Made by a program: the position numbers and the translations under genes. A model generated the notes under the pieces. The model had not been told where the DNA came from, did not search any database, and saw only the letters and a program-made list of their open reading frames with translations. A stretch of 64,000 bases of DNA from Roseivivax isoporae LMG 25204 (GTDB taxonomy: Bacteria; Pseudomonadota; Alphaproteobacteria; Rhodobacterales; Rhodobacteraceae). Location of the stretch: contig NZ_JAME01000007.1 of assembly GCF_000521865.1 (NCBI RefSeq), forward strand, positions 1 through 64,000, written 5' to 3'. Shown here one piece after another: positions 43,949 to 55,543 of this stretch; the first letter of the stretch is position 1, and every line of letters begins with the position of its first letter.

Positions 43949-45616
43949 ATGACCGCCACACCCGACCTCGTCGTGCTGAACGGCAGCGCGCTGACCTTCG
44001 ATGACGCCCGGCCGCGGGCCGAGGCCGTGGCGGTGGCCGGCGGCCGCATCCTCGCCCTGGGCGACACCGCGTCGATCCGCGCCATGGCGGGGCCCGCGAC
44101 GCAGGTGATCGACGCCGCAGGCGGCAGCATCCTGCCCGGGTTCATCGACAGCCACGTGCACCTCTTCGGCGGCTCGGTGGAACTCGGGTATCTCGACCTC
44201 TTCGGCGTGGCCGGCTTCGACGCCGTGACACGCGCGGTGCGCGCACGCGCGGCGGCGGAACCCGACACGCCGCTCGTCTTCGCGGTGCAGGCGGACTACG
44301 CCATGTTCGGTCCCGGCCACCGCACCACGCGGCACGACCTCGACCGCGTCCTGCCCGACCGCCCCTTCGCCATGTTCGCCGCCGACCACCACACGATCTG
44401 GGCCAACACCGCGGCGCTCGAGCGGGCGGGCCTGCTGCATGGCGGCGCGACCGAGACCGGGTCCGAGATCGTGATGGGCGCGGACGGGCTTGCCGAGGGC
44501 GAGCTGCGCGAGCCCGGCGCCTATGCGCCCGTCCTCGCCCTGACGCCCCATGGCGGCCGCGACCTCGCGGGCCTCGTGACCGGCAAGAACCCCGAGCCCG
44601 CCGCGACGCCCGCGGAAAGGGCGCGCGACCTCGACGCGCTGCGGCGCGGTCTCGCCCATTGTGCGGCCCACGGGATCACGGGCCTGCACAACATGGACGG
44701 CAACTTCTACACGATGGAGCTCCTGGCCGAACTCGAGGCGGCGGGAGAGCTGATCTGCCGCACCGAGGTGCCCTTCCACTTCAAGACCGTGGACAGCCTC
44801 GACCGCTTCGAGGAGGCCGAGGAGATGCGCCGCCGCTGGGCGTCCGACCGGCTCTGGTGCAGGCGGGTCAAGATGTTCATGGACGGCGTGATCGAGAGCC
44901 ACACCGCCCTGATGCTCGAGCCCTATCCCGGCAGCGACCATGACGGCGACGCGGTGTTCGAACCCGAGCAGTTCAATGCCGCCTGCATCGAGGCCGACCG
45001 GCGGGGCCTGCAGATCGCGACGCACGCCATCGGCGATCTCGCCGTGCGCCGCACGCTCGACGGCTACGAGGCGGCGCGCCGGGCAAACGGCGCGCGGGAT
45101 GCCCGCCACCGGATCGAGCATATCGAGACGCTTCACCCCGACGACCTGCCGCGCTTCGCCGCGCTCGGCGTCGCCGCGTCCTACCAGCCGGGCCACGCGC
45201 CGGTCGGGCACATCTACACCCCCGGCGCCATCGCGCCGCACCTGCACGAGCGCCAGCACGCGCTCGCCTATGGCTGGCAGAGCCTGCGCGACAGCGGCGC
45301 CCGCGTCGCCTTCTCCACCGACTGGCCGGTGATCAAGGTCGACACCATGGCGACGCTGCGCGCCGCCGTGGCCCCGCTCCGGATGCCCGCGCCGTGGGTC
45401 GACCAGCGGCAGACGCTCGGCGACGCTTTGCGCTCGATGACGCTCGACAATGCCTGGCTCGAGTTCAACGAGGACCGCAAGGGCCGCCTCGCGCCGGGCT
45501 GCATGGCCGACATCGTCGTGATGCGCGACGACCTCGAGGCGATGGACCCCGACGGGTTCGAGAGCACGGGCACCGCGGTGACGATCTCCGGCGGCGCGGT
45601 GACCTTCCGAGCCTGA
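43949..45616 (+). CDS. YtcJ-like amidohydrolase
   Basis: This 555-residue cytoplasmic metal-dependent hydrolase is of the amidohydrolase-3/YtcJ group. The N-terminal beta domain is followed by the metal motif GFIDSHVHLFGG. Later blocks include GITGLHNMDGNFY, KMFMDGVIESHTA, ATHAIGDLAVRRTLD, RIEHIE and FSTDWPV, then the returning C-terminal strand with GCMADIVV. Such enzymes hydrolyse amides or carbamates. The start ATG at 43,949 has GAAAGG upstream. It sits after the ABC importer on the same strand, so it may act on the imported amine or a derivative, but that is inference. Confidence 0.85.
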   Translation: MTATPDLVVLNGSALTFDDARPRAEAVAVAGGRILALGDTASIRAMAGPATQVIDAAGGSILPGFIDSHVHLFGGSVELGYLDLFGVAGFDAVTRAVRARAAAEPDTPLVFAVQADYAMFGPGHRTTRHDLDRVLPDRPFAMFAADHHTIWANTAALERAGLLHGGATETGSEIVMGADGLAEGELREPGAYAPVLALTPHGGRDLAGLVTGKNPEPAATPAERARDLDALRRGLAHCAAHGITGLHNMDGNFYTMELLAELEAAGELICRTEVPFHFKTVDSLDRFEEAEEMRRRWASDRLWCRRVKMFMDGVIESHTALMLEPYPGSDHDGDAVFEPEQFNAACIEADRRGLQIATHAIGDLAVRRTLDGYEAARRANGARDARHRIEHIETLHPDDLPRFAALGVAASYQPGHAPVGHIYTPGAIAPHLHERQHALAYGWQSLRDSGARVAFSTDWPVIKVDTMATLRAAVAPLRMPAPWVDQRQTLGDALRSMTLDNAWLEFNEDRKGRLAPGCMADIVVMRDDLEAMDPDGFESTGTAVTISGGAVTFRA

Positions 45617-45626
45617 AGCCCTCCGC

Positions 45627-47120
45627 TCAGAGGTCGCGGAACCCCGCTGCCTCGGCGATGGGCGGCGCCGCCGCCAGCATGGCCAGGTCGGGACGCGGGC
45701 GGGCGAGCCCCTCGGTCCCGGCGATGGCCGCCTCGATCGCCGCGGCGACGGCGAGCAGCTTCCGGTCCCCCAGCCGCTGTCCGACGATCTGCAGCCCGAA
45801 CGGCAGGCCGTCCGCGTCGACGCCGCAGGGCACGGTGATCGAGGGATGCCCGGCCAGCGTCGTCGCATAGGCGAGGCTCAGCCACTGGTAGTAGCTCTCG
45901 GTCGGCCGGCCGTCGATCTCGGTCGGCGCGAGTTCGTGCCAGTCGCGCGGCTGGATCGTCGCCGTGGGCGAGATCAGCACGTCCCAGCGGTCGAAGAAGC
46001 CGCGCCAGCGGTGCTGGTAGGCGGTCTGCCCGGCAATGGCGCGCGCGGCGTCCTCGGCGCTGTAGCCCTGCCCCTCGATCACGTTCGCGGTGACGTTCGG
46101 GCCGACCTGGTGCGGGCGGTCGCGCAGGAAATCCGAGAACGCGGCCAGGAAGGACAGCGCGCGCAGCACGGCGAACAGCCGGTCCGCGTCGTGGCTGTCG
46201 GGATGCGTCTCCTCCACCGTGCCGAAAAGCGACGAGAGCCGCGCGATGCGGTCCGAGAAGAGCGCGCGCACCGCCGCCTCGGTCGGCGCGACGCCGAAAT
46301 CGGGCGTCACCGCCACCCGCAGCGAGGCCAGGTCGACCGGCGGCAGCGAGGCGAACCCGGACGGATCCCACGCGGTGCGCCCGTCCGCCGCCGCGGTGTA
46401 GACGTCGCGCGGATCGGGCCGCGCCATCACCGACAGGAGCAGGGCCACGTCCCCCACGTCCCGCGCCATCGGCCCCTTGAGCCCCAGCGGCAGGGCGCCG
46501 AGCGCGCGCTTGTCGTCGGGCACGATGCCGGGCGACGGGCGGAACCCCACGACCCCGTTATAGGCGGCGGGCGTGCGCAGCGACCCACCCATGTCCGACC
46601 CGGTGGCGAGGGGCGCATAACCCAGCGCCAGCGCCACCGCCGAGCCGCCCGAGGACCCGGCGGCGTTGCGGGTCAGGTCGAACGGGTTGGGCGTCGTGCC
46701 GTAGACGCGGTTGCGCGTGTTGGCGCCCGCGCTCCATTCCGGCACGTTGGTCTTGCCGAGGGGCAGCGCCCCCGCCGCCCGCAATCCGCCCACGAAGGCA
46801 TCGTCGCGCGCGGGCACGTTTTCCGCGAAGATCTCGGACCCGAAGGTCGTGGGCAGGCCCGCCACGTCCTCCATGTCCTTGACGGCAAGCGGCAGCCCCG
46901 CGAGCGGCGGCAGCGGCTCGCCCTGCGCGATCGCCGCCTCGGCTGCCCGCGCGCCCTCGCGCACCCGCTCGAAGTCCCGTGCCACGACCGCGTTCACCGC
47001 GTGGTCCAGCCGCTCGACCCGCGCGATGCAGGCCTCCGCTAACTCGACCGGCGACAGCGCCCGCGACACGAAGAGGTCGCGCGCCGCGCGGGCGCCGAGA
47101 TCGGCAGGATCGGTGGTCAT
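45627..47120 (-). CDS. Amidase (amidase signature family)
   Basis: This 497-residue cytoplasmic amidase has the Ser-cisSer-Lys triad of the signature family: Lys81 in LAVKDMEDV, cis-Ser in AGSSGGSAVALA (about 156-157), and the nucleophile Ser180 in ATGSDMGGSLRTPA. It hydrolyses a carboxylic amide to acid and ammonia; the substrate is unknown. The ATG at 47,120 has AAGGAG upstream; the open frame extends 60 nt further without support. It is convergent with the amidohydrolase (10-nt gap between stops) and follows the FAH-family gene by 75 nt on the same strand, suggesting a catabolic unit. Confidence 0.92.
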   Translation of the reverse strand: MTTDPADLGARAARDLFVSRALSPVELAEACIARVERLDHAVNAVVARDFERVREGARAAEAAIAQGEPLPPLAGLPLAVKDMEDVAGLPTTFGSEIFAENVPARDDAFVGGLRAAGALPLGKTNVPEWSAGANTRNRVYGTTPNPFDLTRNAAGSSGGSAVALALGYAPLATGSDMGGSLRTPAAYNGVVGFRPSPGIVPDDKRALGALPLGLKGPMARDVGDVALLLSVMARPDPRDVYTAAADGRTAWDPSGFASLPPVDLASLRVAVTPDFGVAPTEAAVRALFSDRIARLSSLFGTVEETHPDSHDADRLFAVLRALSFLAAFSDFLRDRPHQVGPNVTANVIEGQGYSAEDAARAIAGQTAYQHRWRGFFDRWDVLISPTATIQPRDWHELAPTEIDGRPTESYYQWLSLAYATTLAGHPSITVPCGVDADGLPFGLQIVGQRLGDRKLLAVAAAIEAAIAGTEGLARPRPDLAMLAAAPPIAEAAGFRDL

Positions 47121-47195
47121 GGGCGGCGCTCCTTCTCGGCTCTCTGCCCGCAGAAGACCGCCCGCGCCCCGGAATGGCAAGCGCCGGCCGGCCCC

Positions 47196-47888
47196 TCAGG
47201 CCTCGGACAGGGTCAGTTGCACCGAGGCGAGGCCCTCCACGCTGCCCGTCAGCACGTCGCCCGCGACCACCGCGCCCACGCCCGCGGGCGTGCCGGTCAT
47301 CACCAGGTCGCCCGGCATCAGCGTGTAGAGCGTCGACAGGAACGCGACGCACTCGCCCACGCTCCAGACCATGTCGTCGAGCCGGCCCCGCTGCCGCGTC
47401 TCGCCGTTCACGTCGAGCACGATCTCCTGCGGCCCCGGCGCGCCGAACGCCTCCGCCCGCGTCAGCGGCCCGATCGCGGCCGACCCTTCCACGTCCTTCG
47501 CCGCGTCCCAGGGATGGCGCTTCTCCTTGGCCCGCGCCTGCAGGTCGCGCCGCGTCATGTCGAGCCCCACCGCGTAGCCGAAGACCCCCGCCATCGCCGC
47601 CTCGGGATCCGTGTCGCGCAGCTCCGCGCCGATCGCCGCGACCAGTTCCACCTCGTGGTGATAGTCCGCGGTGCCCTGCGGATAGGGCAGGATCGCGCCG
47701 GTCTGCGCCAGGTGATGGCAGGACTTCGTGAAGAAGAACGGCCGCGCGCGGTCGACCTCGTTGCCCATCTCGGCGGCATGCGCGGCGTAGTTCCGCCCGA
47801 TGCAGAAGATGCGCGCCACCGGGTAGAGCGCGATCTCGTCTGAGACCGACAGCGCGGGCTGCGGGCGGGCGGGGAAGAGCATGTCCAT
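47196..47888 (-). CDS. Fumarylacetoacetate hydrolase (FAH) family protein
   Basis: This 230-residue cytoplasmic enzyme has a single FAH domain. [10 protein letters not shown] leads the fold. The metal ligands lie in [11 protein letters not shown] (E-x-E) and in [11 protein letters not shown] with its Asp, followed by GSAAIGPLT and TPAGVG near the C-terminus. The size fits small FAH-fold enzymes such as fumarylpyruvate hydrolases, oxaloacetate decarboxylases and 2-hydroxyhepta-2,4-diene-dioate isomerases; these cannot be separated by eye. I start at ATG 47,888; a much longer open frame on this strand is an artefact of high GC. It lies downstream of the cox-type operon but after its terminator. 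Confidence 0.88.
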   Translation of the reverse strand: MDMLFPARPQPALSVSDEIALYPVARIFCIGRNYAAHAAEMGNEVDRARPFFFTKSCHHLAQTGAILPYPQGTADYHHEVELVAAIGAELRDTDPEAAMAGVFGYAVGLDMTRRDLQARAKEKRHPWDAAKDVEGSAAIGPLTRAEAFGAPGPQEIVLDVNGETRQRGRLDDMVWSVGECVAFLSTLYTLMPGDLVMTGTPAGVGAVVAGDVLTGSVEGLASVQLTLSEA

Positions 47889-47965
47889 TCTCGGGCCTTT
47901 CGCGTGGATGTCCGGCCACCCTGCCCGGCCCCGGCCGCGATGGAAAGCCCTGTGGCCCGCGCAGG

Positions 47966-48002
47966 AAAAAGGGCCCGGCGGCACGCCTGCGCCGCCGGGC
48001 CC
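47966..48002 (-). terminator. Rho-independent terminator of the cox-type operon
   Basis: Read on the minus strand, GGGCCCGGCGGC and GCCGCCGGGCCC form a perfect 12-bp stem with an 8-nt loop (47,971-48,002), followed by TTTTT (47,970-47,966). It is 23 nt after the coxM-like stop and separates this operon from the FAH gene. It is the clearest intrinsic terminator in the window. Confidence 0.88.
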
Positions 48003-48025
48003 TCGAGGCCTCCGGTCGCGGGCCG

Positions 48026-48817
48026 TCAGCCCGCCGCGACGACCGCGCGCTTGGTCATGACCCCGACGAGATGCGCCCGGTAGGCGCCGCTGCCATGCAG
48101 GTCCGAGATCATGTCGCTGCCGTCCGGCGCCGCGAGACCGGCCACCGCGTCGGCCGAGAACGACCCCGACAGCGCCTCCTCGGCCGCGCTCCAGCGGAAC
48201 ACCCCGTCGTTCGAGGCGCCGGTGACGGCGACGCGCACGCCGTCCGCGTATTTCGCCACGAACACGCCCACGAGCGCGAAGCGCGAGGCCGGCTGCTCGA
48301 ACTTGGTGTAGGCCGCCTTCTCGGGGATCGGGAACCGCACCTCGGTGACGATCTCGCCCTCCTCGAGGGCGGTGGTGAACATGCCCTGGAAATAGTCGTC
48401 CGCGGCGATCTCGCGGCTGTTCGTCACGATGGTCGCGCCGCAGGCCAGCGCCGCCGCCGGGTAGCAGGCGGAAGGGTCGTTGTTGGCGAGCGAGCCGCCG
48501 ATCGTGCCGCGGTTGCGCACCGCCGGGTCGCCGATCTTCGCGGCGAGCGCCGCGAGGCCCGGAAAGTTCCCGGCCGCCTCGCGCGCCACGGTCCCGTGGG
48601 TGGTGCCGCCGCCGATCTTCAGCACGTCGCCCTCGCGCCGCACATATCGCAGCTCCGCGATGCCCGACAGCGCCACCAGCTTCGACGGCATGGCGAGCCG
48701 CTGCTTCAGCGTCGGGATCAGCGTCTGTCCGCCGCCCAGCGCCTGCGCCTCGTCCGCGCCGAGCGCTGCAACCGCATCGGCCACGCTCGTCGGCCTCTCG
48801 ATCTCGAATCCGTACAT
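48026..48817 (-). CDS. Molybdenum hydroxylase FAD-binding medium subunit (CoxM-like)
   Basis: This 263-residue FAD subunit belongs to a xanthine-oxidase-family enzyme. [19 protein letters not shown] near residues 36-54 and the FAD motif [12 protein letters not shown] are followed by [28 protein letters not shown], the conserved FAD_binding_5 blocks. It passes electrons from the Fe-S subunit to an acceptor. It is the last gene of the leftward operon after the large subunit, separated by a 102-nt gap containing a palindromic element. Confidence 0.9.
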   Translation of the reverse strand: MYGFEIERPTSVADAVAALGADEAQALGGGQTLIPTLKQRLAMPSKLVALSGIAELRYVRREGDVLKIGGGTTHGTVAREAAGNFPGLAALAAKIGDPAVRNRGTIGGSLANNDPSACYPAAALACGATIVTNSREIAADDYFQGMFTTALEEGEIVTEVRFPIPEKAAYTKFEQPASRFALVGVFVAKYADGVRVAVTGASNDGVFRWSAAEEALSGSFSADAVAGLAAPDGSDMISDLHGSGAYRAHLVGVMTKRAVVAAG

Positions 48818-48860
48818 CTCGTGTCTCCTCGATCACGCCGCGAAGCGCCCCGCCCGGGGC

Positions 48861-48908
48861 TTCTTCTTGGCGAAAATATCCCGGGGGTCCGGGGGCTGGC
48901 CCCCGGAC
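48861..48908. repeat. Palindromic intergenic element
   Basis: GTCCGGGGG (48,887-48,895) and CCCCCGGAC (48,900-48,908) form a 9-bp stem with a CTGG loop. On the 5' side is a TTCTTCTTGGCGAAAATATC-type segment. I recall very similar modules repeated between genes in Rhodobacterales genomes. A related stem lies at 54,283-54,303. Here it sits between the large- and medium-subunit genes. Confidence 0.55.
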
Positions 48909-48919
48909 GCCCTCGCACC

Positions 48920-51283
<2,364 letters not shown>

Positions 51284-51410
51284 GATGCCTGTCCTCCCTG
51301 GGATGGCGGCACGCGGCCGCCCTGTGCCTCGGTCACGGGACGCGCCCCTCCGGCGCCTCCCGAGTGCTGTCCCCCGCGGGGCCCGCGCCGGCGCGGGCCC
51401 GGCCGGCCGC

Positions 51411-51896
51411 TCACTCGGCGGCGATCGCTCCGACGTCCTGGCCGGACGCGGCCATGATCGCCTTGACGATGTTGTGATAGCCCGTGCAGCGGCAGATGTT
51501 GCCCTGCAGGTGGTGGCGCACCTCGGCCTCGCTGGGCTTCGGGTTGTCCTTGAGCAGCGCCGCCGCGGACATCACCATGCCCGGCGTGCAGAAGCCGCAT
51601 TGCAGGCCGTGATGGTCCTGGAACGCCTGCTGGATCGTCGAAAGCGAGCCGTCGGCATTGGCCATCCCCTCGATCGTGGTGACCTCGGCGCCCTGCGCCT
51701 CGGCCGCGAACATGGTGCAGGCCTTCACCACCTCGCCGTTCACGTGGACGTTGCAGGCGCCGCACTGGCTCGTGTCGCAGCCGACATGCGTGCCGGTGAG
51801 CCGCAGCTGCTCGCGCAGGAACTCCACCAGCAGCTCGTTGCCCCGGACCGCGCGGCTCACGGACTTGCCGTTCACCGTCATCGTCACTTCGGTCAT
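51411..51896 (-). CDS. Molybdenum hydroxylase [2Fe-2S] small subunit (CoxS-like)
   Basis: This 161-residue iron-sulfur subunit carries two [2Fe-2S] clusters. The first, plant-ferredoxin-like, uses [12 protein letters not shown] and the later VVKACTMF. The second, in the helical domain, uses CGFCTPGM and CRCTGYHNI. All eight Cys ligands are visible. It transfers electrons from molybdenum to the FAD subunit. It has a standard length, is preceded by GAGG, and lies between the coxG-like gene (75-nt gap) and the large-subunit gene. Confidence 0.95.
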   Translation of the reverse strand: MTEVTMTVNGKSVSRAVRGNELLVEFLREQLRLTGTHVGCDTSQCGACNVHVNGEVVKACTMFAAEAQGAEVTTIEGMANADGSLSTIQQAFQDHHGLQCGFCTPGMVMSAAALLKDNPKPSEAEVRHHLQGNICRCTGYHNIVKAIMAASGQDVGAIAAE

Positions 51897-51971
51897 CTCA
51901 ATCCTCCCGATCGAATGTCGTTTTGCGCACAGTTGGGACGGGCACCCCCCGCCCTGTCAAGCGGCGCGTGG

Positions 51972-52499
51972 TCACGTGGACATCATCCGCTTGAACCAGC
52001 CCTTCTTGGCCGCGCCGGGCGTCGCCTCGGCCTCGGGCGCCGCCGCCTCGTCCGCCGGGCCCTCGATGGCTTCCTGCAGACGGGTGAAGAACTGGTCCGC
52101 CATCTTCTTGGCGAAACCGTCGATGATCCGGCTGCCGAGCTGCGCGAGCTTGCCGCCCACGTTCGCCTCGACGTCGTAGGTGAGTTTGGTGCGGCCTTCG
52201 CCCGCCTCCTCGAGGTGCACGACCGCGCCCCCCTTGGCAAAGCCCGCGGCGCCGCCCTTGCCCTCGCCCGACAGCTTGAGCGTGGTTGGCTCGTCCATGT
52301 CGGACACGGTGACGTGGCCCTTGAAGGTCGCCTTCACCGGGCCGACCTTCTGCACCACGGTCGCCTCGAAGCCCTCCTCGGGCGTGCCGGTCAGCTCCTC
52401 GCAGCCGGGAACGCAGGTCTTCAGCACGTCTGGATTCAGGATCGCCGCCCAGACCGTGGCGCGGTCGGCGTCGATCTCGCGGGAATCGCTCATCTGCAT
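51972..52499 (-). CDS. CoxG-type SRPBCC protein
   Basis: This 175-residue START/SRPBCC-fold protein belongs to the CoxG (carbon monoxide dehydrogenase subunit G) family. The opening (REIDADRATVWAAILNPDVLKTCVPGCEEL) and LTYDVEANVGGKLAQLGSRIIDGFAKKMADQFF are characteristic. CoxG is thought to recruit CO dehydrogenase to the membrane, and here an Ala/Glu-rich C-terminal extension may do so. I start at ATG 52,499 with GGAAAGGG upstream. It is the first gene of the leftward operon G-S-L-M. Confidence 0.88.
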   Translation of the reverse strand: MQMSDSREIDADRATVWAAILNPDVLKTCVPGCEELTGTPEEGFEATVVQKVGPVKATFKGHVTVSDMDEPTTLKLSGEGKGGAAGFAKGGAVVHLEEAGEGRTKLTYDVEANVGGKLAQLGSRIIDGFAKKMADQFFTRLQEAIEGPADEAAAPEAEATPGAAKKGWFKRMMST

Positions 52500-52690
52500 G
52501 GGGTCGCCCTTTCCATTCGGACCCGACGTTAGGAGGTCGGGCGAGGCCACGATATTAGACCATTCTCCTAGATGCGACCGGCACGTGCGGCCGTCCGCGG
52601 GGTTTGCGGCCCGCCGCCGCCGCGGCTAGTGTCGGCCCGGGGGACGCGGGCGCGCCGGAGGGGCCGCCCGGCAAGGGGAGGTCGCGCGCC

Positions 52691-53461
52691 ATGCCGGACA
52701 CGGCCAGTCACGAACCGGGAGGTCTCGCCGTGCGGGACGTGAGCTTCCGCTACGGCAGCCGCACCGCGCTCGACGGCGTGGGCTTCGAGGTGGCGCCCGG
52801 CCGCTTCGCAGCGCTTCTGGGGCCGAACGGCGCGGGCAAGTCCACGCTCTTCTCGCTCCTGACCCGGCTCTTCACCACGCGCGACGGGCGCATCCTCGTG
52901 GCGGGCCACGACCTCTCCCGGCATCCGCGCGCGGCCCTCGCCCGCATGGGCGTGGTGTTCCAGTCCCAGACGCTCGACCTCGACCTCACCATCCGCCAGA
53001 ACCTGTCCTATTTCGCGGCCCTGCACGGGCTCTCGGGACGCGAGGCCGCACTCCGCATCGACGCCGCGCTCGAGCGGCTCGCCATCGCGGACCGCGCCGG
53101 CGAGAAGGCGCGCAACCTCAACGGCGGGCATCGCCGCCGCACCGAGATCGCCCGCGCACTGGTGCACCGTCCCTCCGTACTGCTCCTCGACGAGCCGACC
53201 GTCGGGCTGGACGCCGCCGCGCGGGCGGCCATCACCGACCACGTCCACCGGCTCGCTGCCGAGGACGGGTTGACCGTGCTCTGGGCCACGCATCTCACCG
53301 ACGAGGTGACCGACGGCGACCGGCTGGTCGTGCTGCACCGCGGCCGCGTGCTCGCCGACGGCGAATGCGGCGCGCTGCGCGGCGGACGGTCGCTGCGCGA
53401 CTACTTCCTCGCCACGACCGGGGCCGATGCGCCCGAGGCGGTCCCGGGAGGCCCTGCATGA
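52691..53461 (+). CDS. ABC exporter ATP-binding protein
   Basis: This 256-residue ATPase of a type-2-exporter-like system has Walker A GPNGAGKST, Q-loop VFQSQTLDLDLT, Walker B VLLLDEPTVGLD and switch His in WATHLTDEV. The signature motif is unusual, LNGGHRRRTEIARAL, where most relatives have LSGG(Q/M)(R/K)RR. This variant recurs in ATPases next to PQQ-alcohol-oxidation genes, but no such genes are seen here. I start at ATG 52,691. The stop overlaps the permease ATG by ATGA. Confidence 0.9.
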   Translation: MPDTASHEPGGLAVRDVSFRYGSRTALDGVGFEVAPGRFAALLGPNGAGKSTLFSLLTRLFTTRDGRILVAGHDLSRHPRAALARMGVVFQSQTLDLDLTIRQNLSYFAALHGLSGREAALRIDAALERLAIADRAGEKARNLNGGHRRRTEIARALVHRPSVLLLDEPTVGLDAAARAAITDHVHRLAAEDGLTVLWATHLTDEVTDGDRLVVLHRGRVLADGECGALRGGRSLRDYFLATTGADAPEAVPGGPA

Positions 53462-54249
53462 GCCATCACCTCGTCGCGCTCCGCGCCATCGTCCTGCGCG
53501 AGGCGCTGCGCTTCGTGCACCAGCGCGAACGCTTCCTCGCGGCGCTCGTCCGCCCGCTCGTCTGGCTCGTGGTCTTCGCCGCAGGCTTCCGCGCGGCGCT
53601 CGGGCTCTCGATCATCCCGCCCTACCAGACCTACATCACCTACGAGACCTACATCGTGCCGGGCCTCTGCGGCATGATCCTGCTCTTCAACGGGATGCAA
53701 TCGTCCCTGAGCCTCGTCTACGACCGCGAGACGGGCTCGATGCGGCTGTTGCTGACCGCGCCGCTGCCGCGCGGCTGGCTGCTCTTCTGCAAGCTGCTCG
53801 GCTCGACCGCCATCGGCATCCTCCAGGTCTATGCCTTCCTCGCGGTGGCCTTCGCCTTCGGGATCGAGATGTCGGCCGCGGGCTACGTGGCGGCCCTGCC
53901 CGCGCTCCTGCTCGCCGGGCTGATGCTGGGGGCGCTCGGACTCGCGATCTCGTCGCTGGTGCGCCAGCTCGAGAACTTCGCGGGCGTGATGAACTTCGTG
54001 ATCTTCCCGATGTTCTTCCTGTCGACCGCGCTCTACCCGCTCTGGAAGATGGCCGAGAGCTCGGACCTCCTGCGCGACATCTGCGCCGCGAACCCCTTCA
54101 CCCACGCGGTGGAGCTCATCCGCTTCGCGCTCTACGGGCAGGTGAACGGCATGGCGTTCCTGTGGGTGCTCCTGTCCCTCGCGGCCTTCCTCGCGCTGGC
54201 GCTCTGGGGCTACGACCCAGCCCGCGGCATGGTGCGCCGCAAGGGCTGA
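53458..54249 (+). CDS. ABC-2 type exporter permease
   Basis: This 263-residue inner-membrane permease has six hydrophobic segments. It has the ABC-2 features: an amphipathic N-terminal connector with RFVHQRERFLAALVRPLVW, the segment MQSSLSLVYDRETGSMRLLLTAPLPR, and a late MNFVIFPMFFLSTALYPLW helix followed by NPFTHAVELIRFALYGQ, which is the best conserved block. It forms an exporter with the overlapping ATPase gene. The substrate is unknown; a toxic intermediate or a lipid is possible. Confidence 0.9.
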   Translation: MSHHLVALRAIVLREALRFVHQRERFLAALVRPLVWLVVFAAGFRAALGLSIIPPYQTYITYETYIVPGLCGMILLFNGMQSSLSLVYDRETGSMRLLLTAPLPRGWLLFCKLLGSTAIGILQVYAFLAVAFAFGIEMSAAGYVAALPALLLAGLMLGALGLAISSLVRQLENFAGVMNFVIFPMFFLSTALYPLWKMAESSDLLRDICAANPFTHAVELIRFALYGQVNGMAFLWVLLSLAAFLALALWGYDPARGMVRRKG

Positions 54250-54282
54250 GCGGTGCCGCGTCCCGGGGCGGCATCGGGGGGT

Positions 54283-54303
54283 CCGGGGGGCGCAGCCCCC
54301 CGG
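54283..54303. repeat. GC-rich palindrome between convergent genes
   Basis: CCGGGGGG (54,283-54,290) and CCCCCCGG (54,296-54,303) form an 8-bp stem with a CGCAG loop between the permease and the aminotransferase. It resembles the element at 48,861-48,908 but lacks the AAAATAT segment. It may end both converging transcripts. Confidence 0.5.
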
Positions 54304-54343
54304 CGCGGCGCCGGCGCAGCCTGCGCAACACCTCGCCCGCGGG

Positions 54344-55471
54344 TCAGAGCGCCGCGTCGAGGCCGCGCTCGAGCCGCGCGAGCGTCGCGTCCACGTCGCG
54401 CAGCTTGTCGATCCCGAAGAGCCCCAGCCGGAAGGTCGAGAACCCCTCGCCCTCGTCCACCATCAGCGGCACGCCCGCGGCGATCTGCAGGCCCGCCTTC
54501 GCGAAGGCGCGGCCCGACTGGATCTCGGGGTCGTCCGTGTAGCTGACCACCACGCCCGGCGCGCCGTAGCCCTCGGCGGCGACCGACGCCACGCCACGCT
54601 GCGCCAGCGCCGCGCGCACGCGGCGGCCGAGCTCGAGCTGCGCCGCGCGCAGCCGCTCGAACCCCTCCGCCCGGCTTTTCGCCATGGCGTCGCGGAAGGC
54701 GCGCAGCCCGTCCGTGGGCATGGTGGCGTGGTAGGCATGACCGCCGGTCTCGTAGGCCGCCATGATCGCGCGCCACTTCTTGAGATCGTTGGCAAAGGAG
54801 TTCGACGCCGTCTCCTCGAGGCGCGCCGCGGCGCGCTCGGACAGCATCACGAGCCCCGCGGACGGCGTCGACGACCAGCCCTTCTGCGGTGCCGAGATCA
54901 GCACGTCGACGCCCGTCGCCAGCATGTCGACCCAGGCGCAGCCCGAGGCGATGCAGTCGAGCACCATGAGCGCGCCCACCTCGTGCGCCGCGGCGGCAAG
55001 CCGCGTCACGTAGTCGTCGGGCAGCATGATCCCGGCCGACGTCTCCACGTGCGGGGCAAAGACGACCTGCGGCCGGGTCTCGCGGATGCGCGCCTCGACC
55101 TCCTCGATGGGCGGCGGCGCGAAGGGCACGTGCACGCCGTTGCCGGTGCGGCGCGCCTTCACCACGCTGACCGCGCCGCCGAAGCCGCCGGCGTCGAGGA
55201 TCTGCGTCCAGCGGTAGGAGAACCAACCGTTGCGCACGACCAGCATGTCGGCGCCCTGCCCGAACTGCCGCGCGACCGCCTCCATGGCATAGGTGCCGCC
55301 GCCCGGGACCACCGCGACCGCGTGCGCGGCGTAGACCTCGCGCAGCATGGCCGAGATGTCGCGCATCACCTGCTGGAACGCGGCGGACATGTGGTTGAGC
55401 GAGCGGTCGGTGAAGACGACCGAGAATTCCTCGAGCCCGTCGGGATCGACTGTGTCGAGCAGCGCGGCCAT
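54344..55471 (-). CDS. Class V aminotransferase (serine-pyruvate/alanine-glyoxylate type)
   Basis: This 375-residue cytoplasmic PLP enzyme has a fold-type-I layout. PGGGTYAMEAVARQF forms the phosphate-binding turn. HVETSAGIMLP and VLDCIASGCAWVDM carry the Asp that pairs with the PLP nitrogen, and SAPQKGWSSTP holds the Schiff-base Lys. These are class V features. The reaction is a transamination or related PLP chemistry, with the amino donor unknown. I start at ATG 55,471 with GGGAG upstream; the frame extends 18 nt further. It is adjacent to the Lrp genes on the same strand. Confidence 0.88.
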   Translation of the reverse strand: MAALLDTVDPDGLEEFSVVFTDRSLNHMSAAFQQVMRDISAMLREVYAAHAVAVVPGGGTYAMEAVARQFGQGADMLVVRNGWFSYRWTQILDAGGFGGAVSVVKARRTGNGVHVPFAPPPIEEVEARIRETRPQVVFAPHVETSAGIMLPDDYVTRLAAAAHEVGALMVLDCIASGCAWVDMLATGVDVLISAPQKGWSSTPSAGLVMLSERAAARLEETASNSFANDLKKWRAIMAAYETGGHAYHATMPTDGLRAFRDAMAKSRAEGFERLRAAQLELGRRVRAALAQRGVASVAAEGYGAPGVVVSYTDDPEIQSGRAFAKAGLQIAAGVPLMVDEGEGFSTFRLGLFGIDKLRDVDATLARLERGLDAAL

Positions 55472-55543
55472 GGCAATCTCCCTTCCCATCGTGACGCGCC
55501 CCCCAGCTACTCTGCCGGGACGCGCGCGCCAAGGGTCGTCATG

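Noticed and set aside
52604..52690. Upstream extension of the ABC exporter ATPase
   Set aside because: No ribosome-binding site and no family similarity before the ATG at 52,691.
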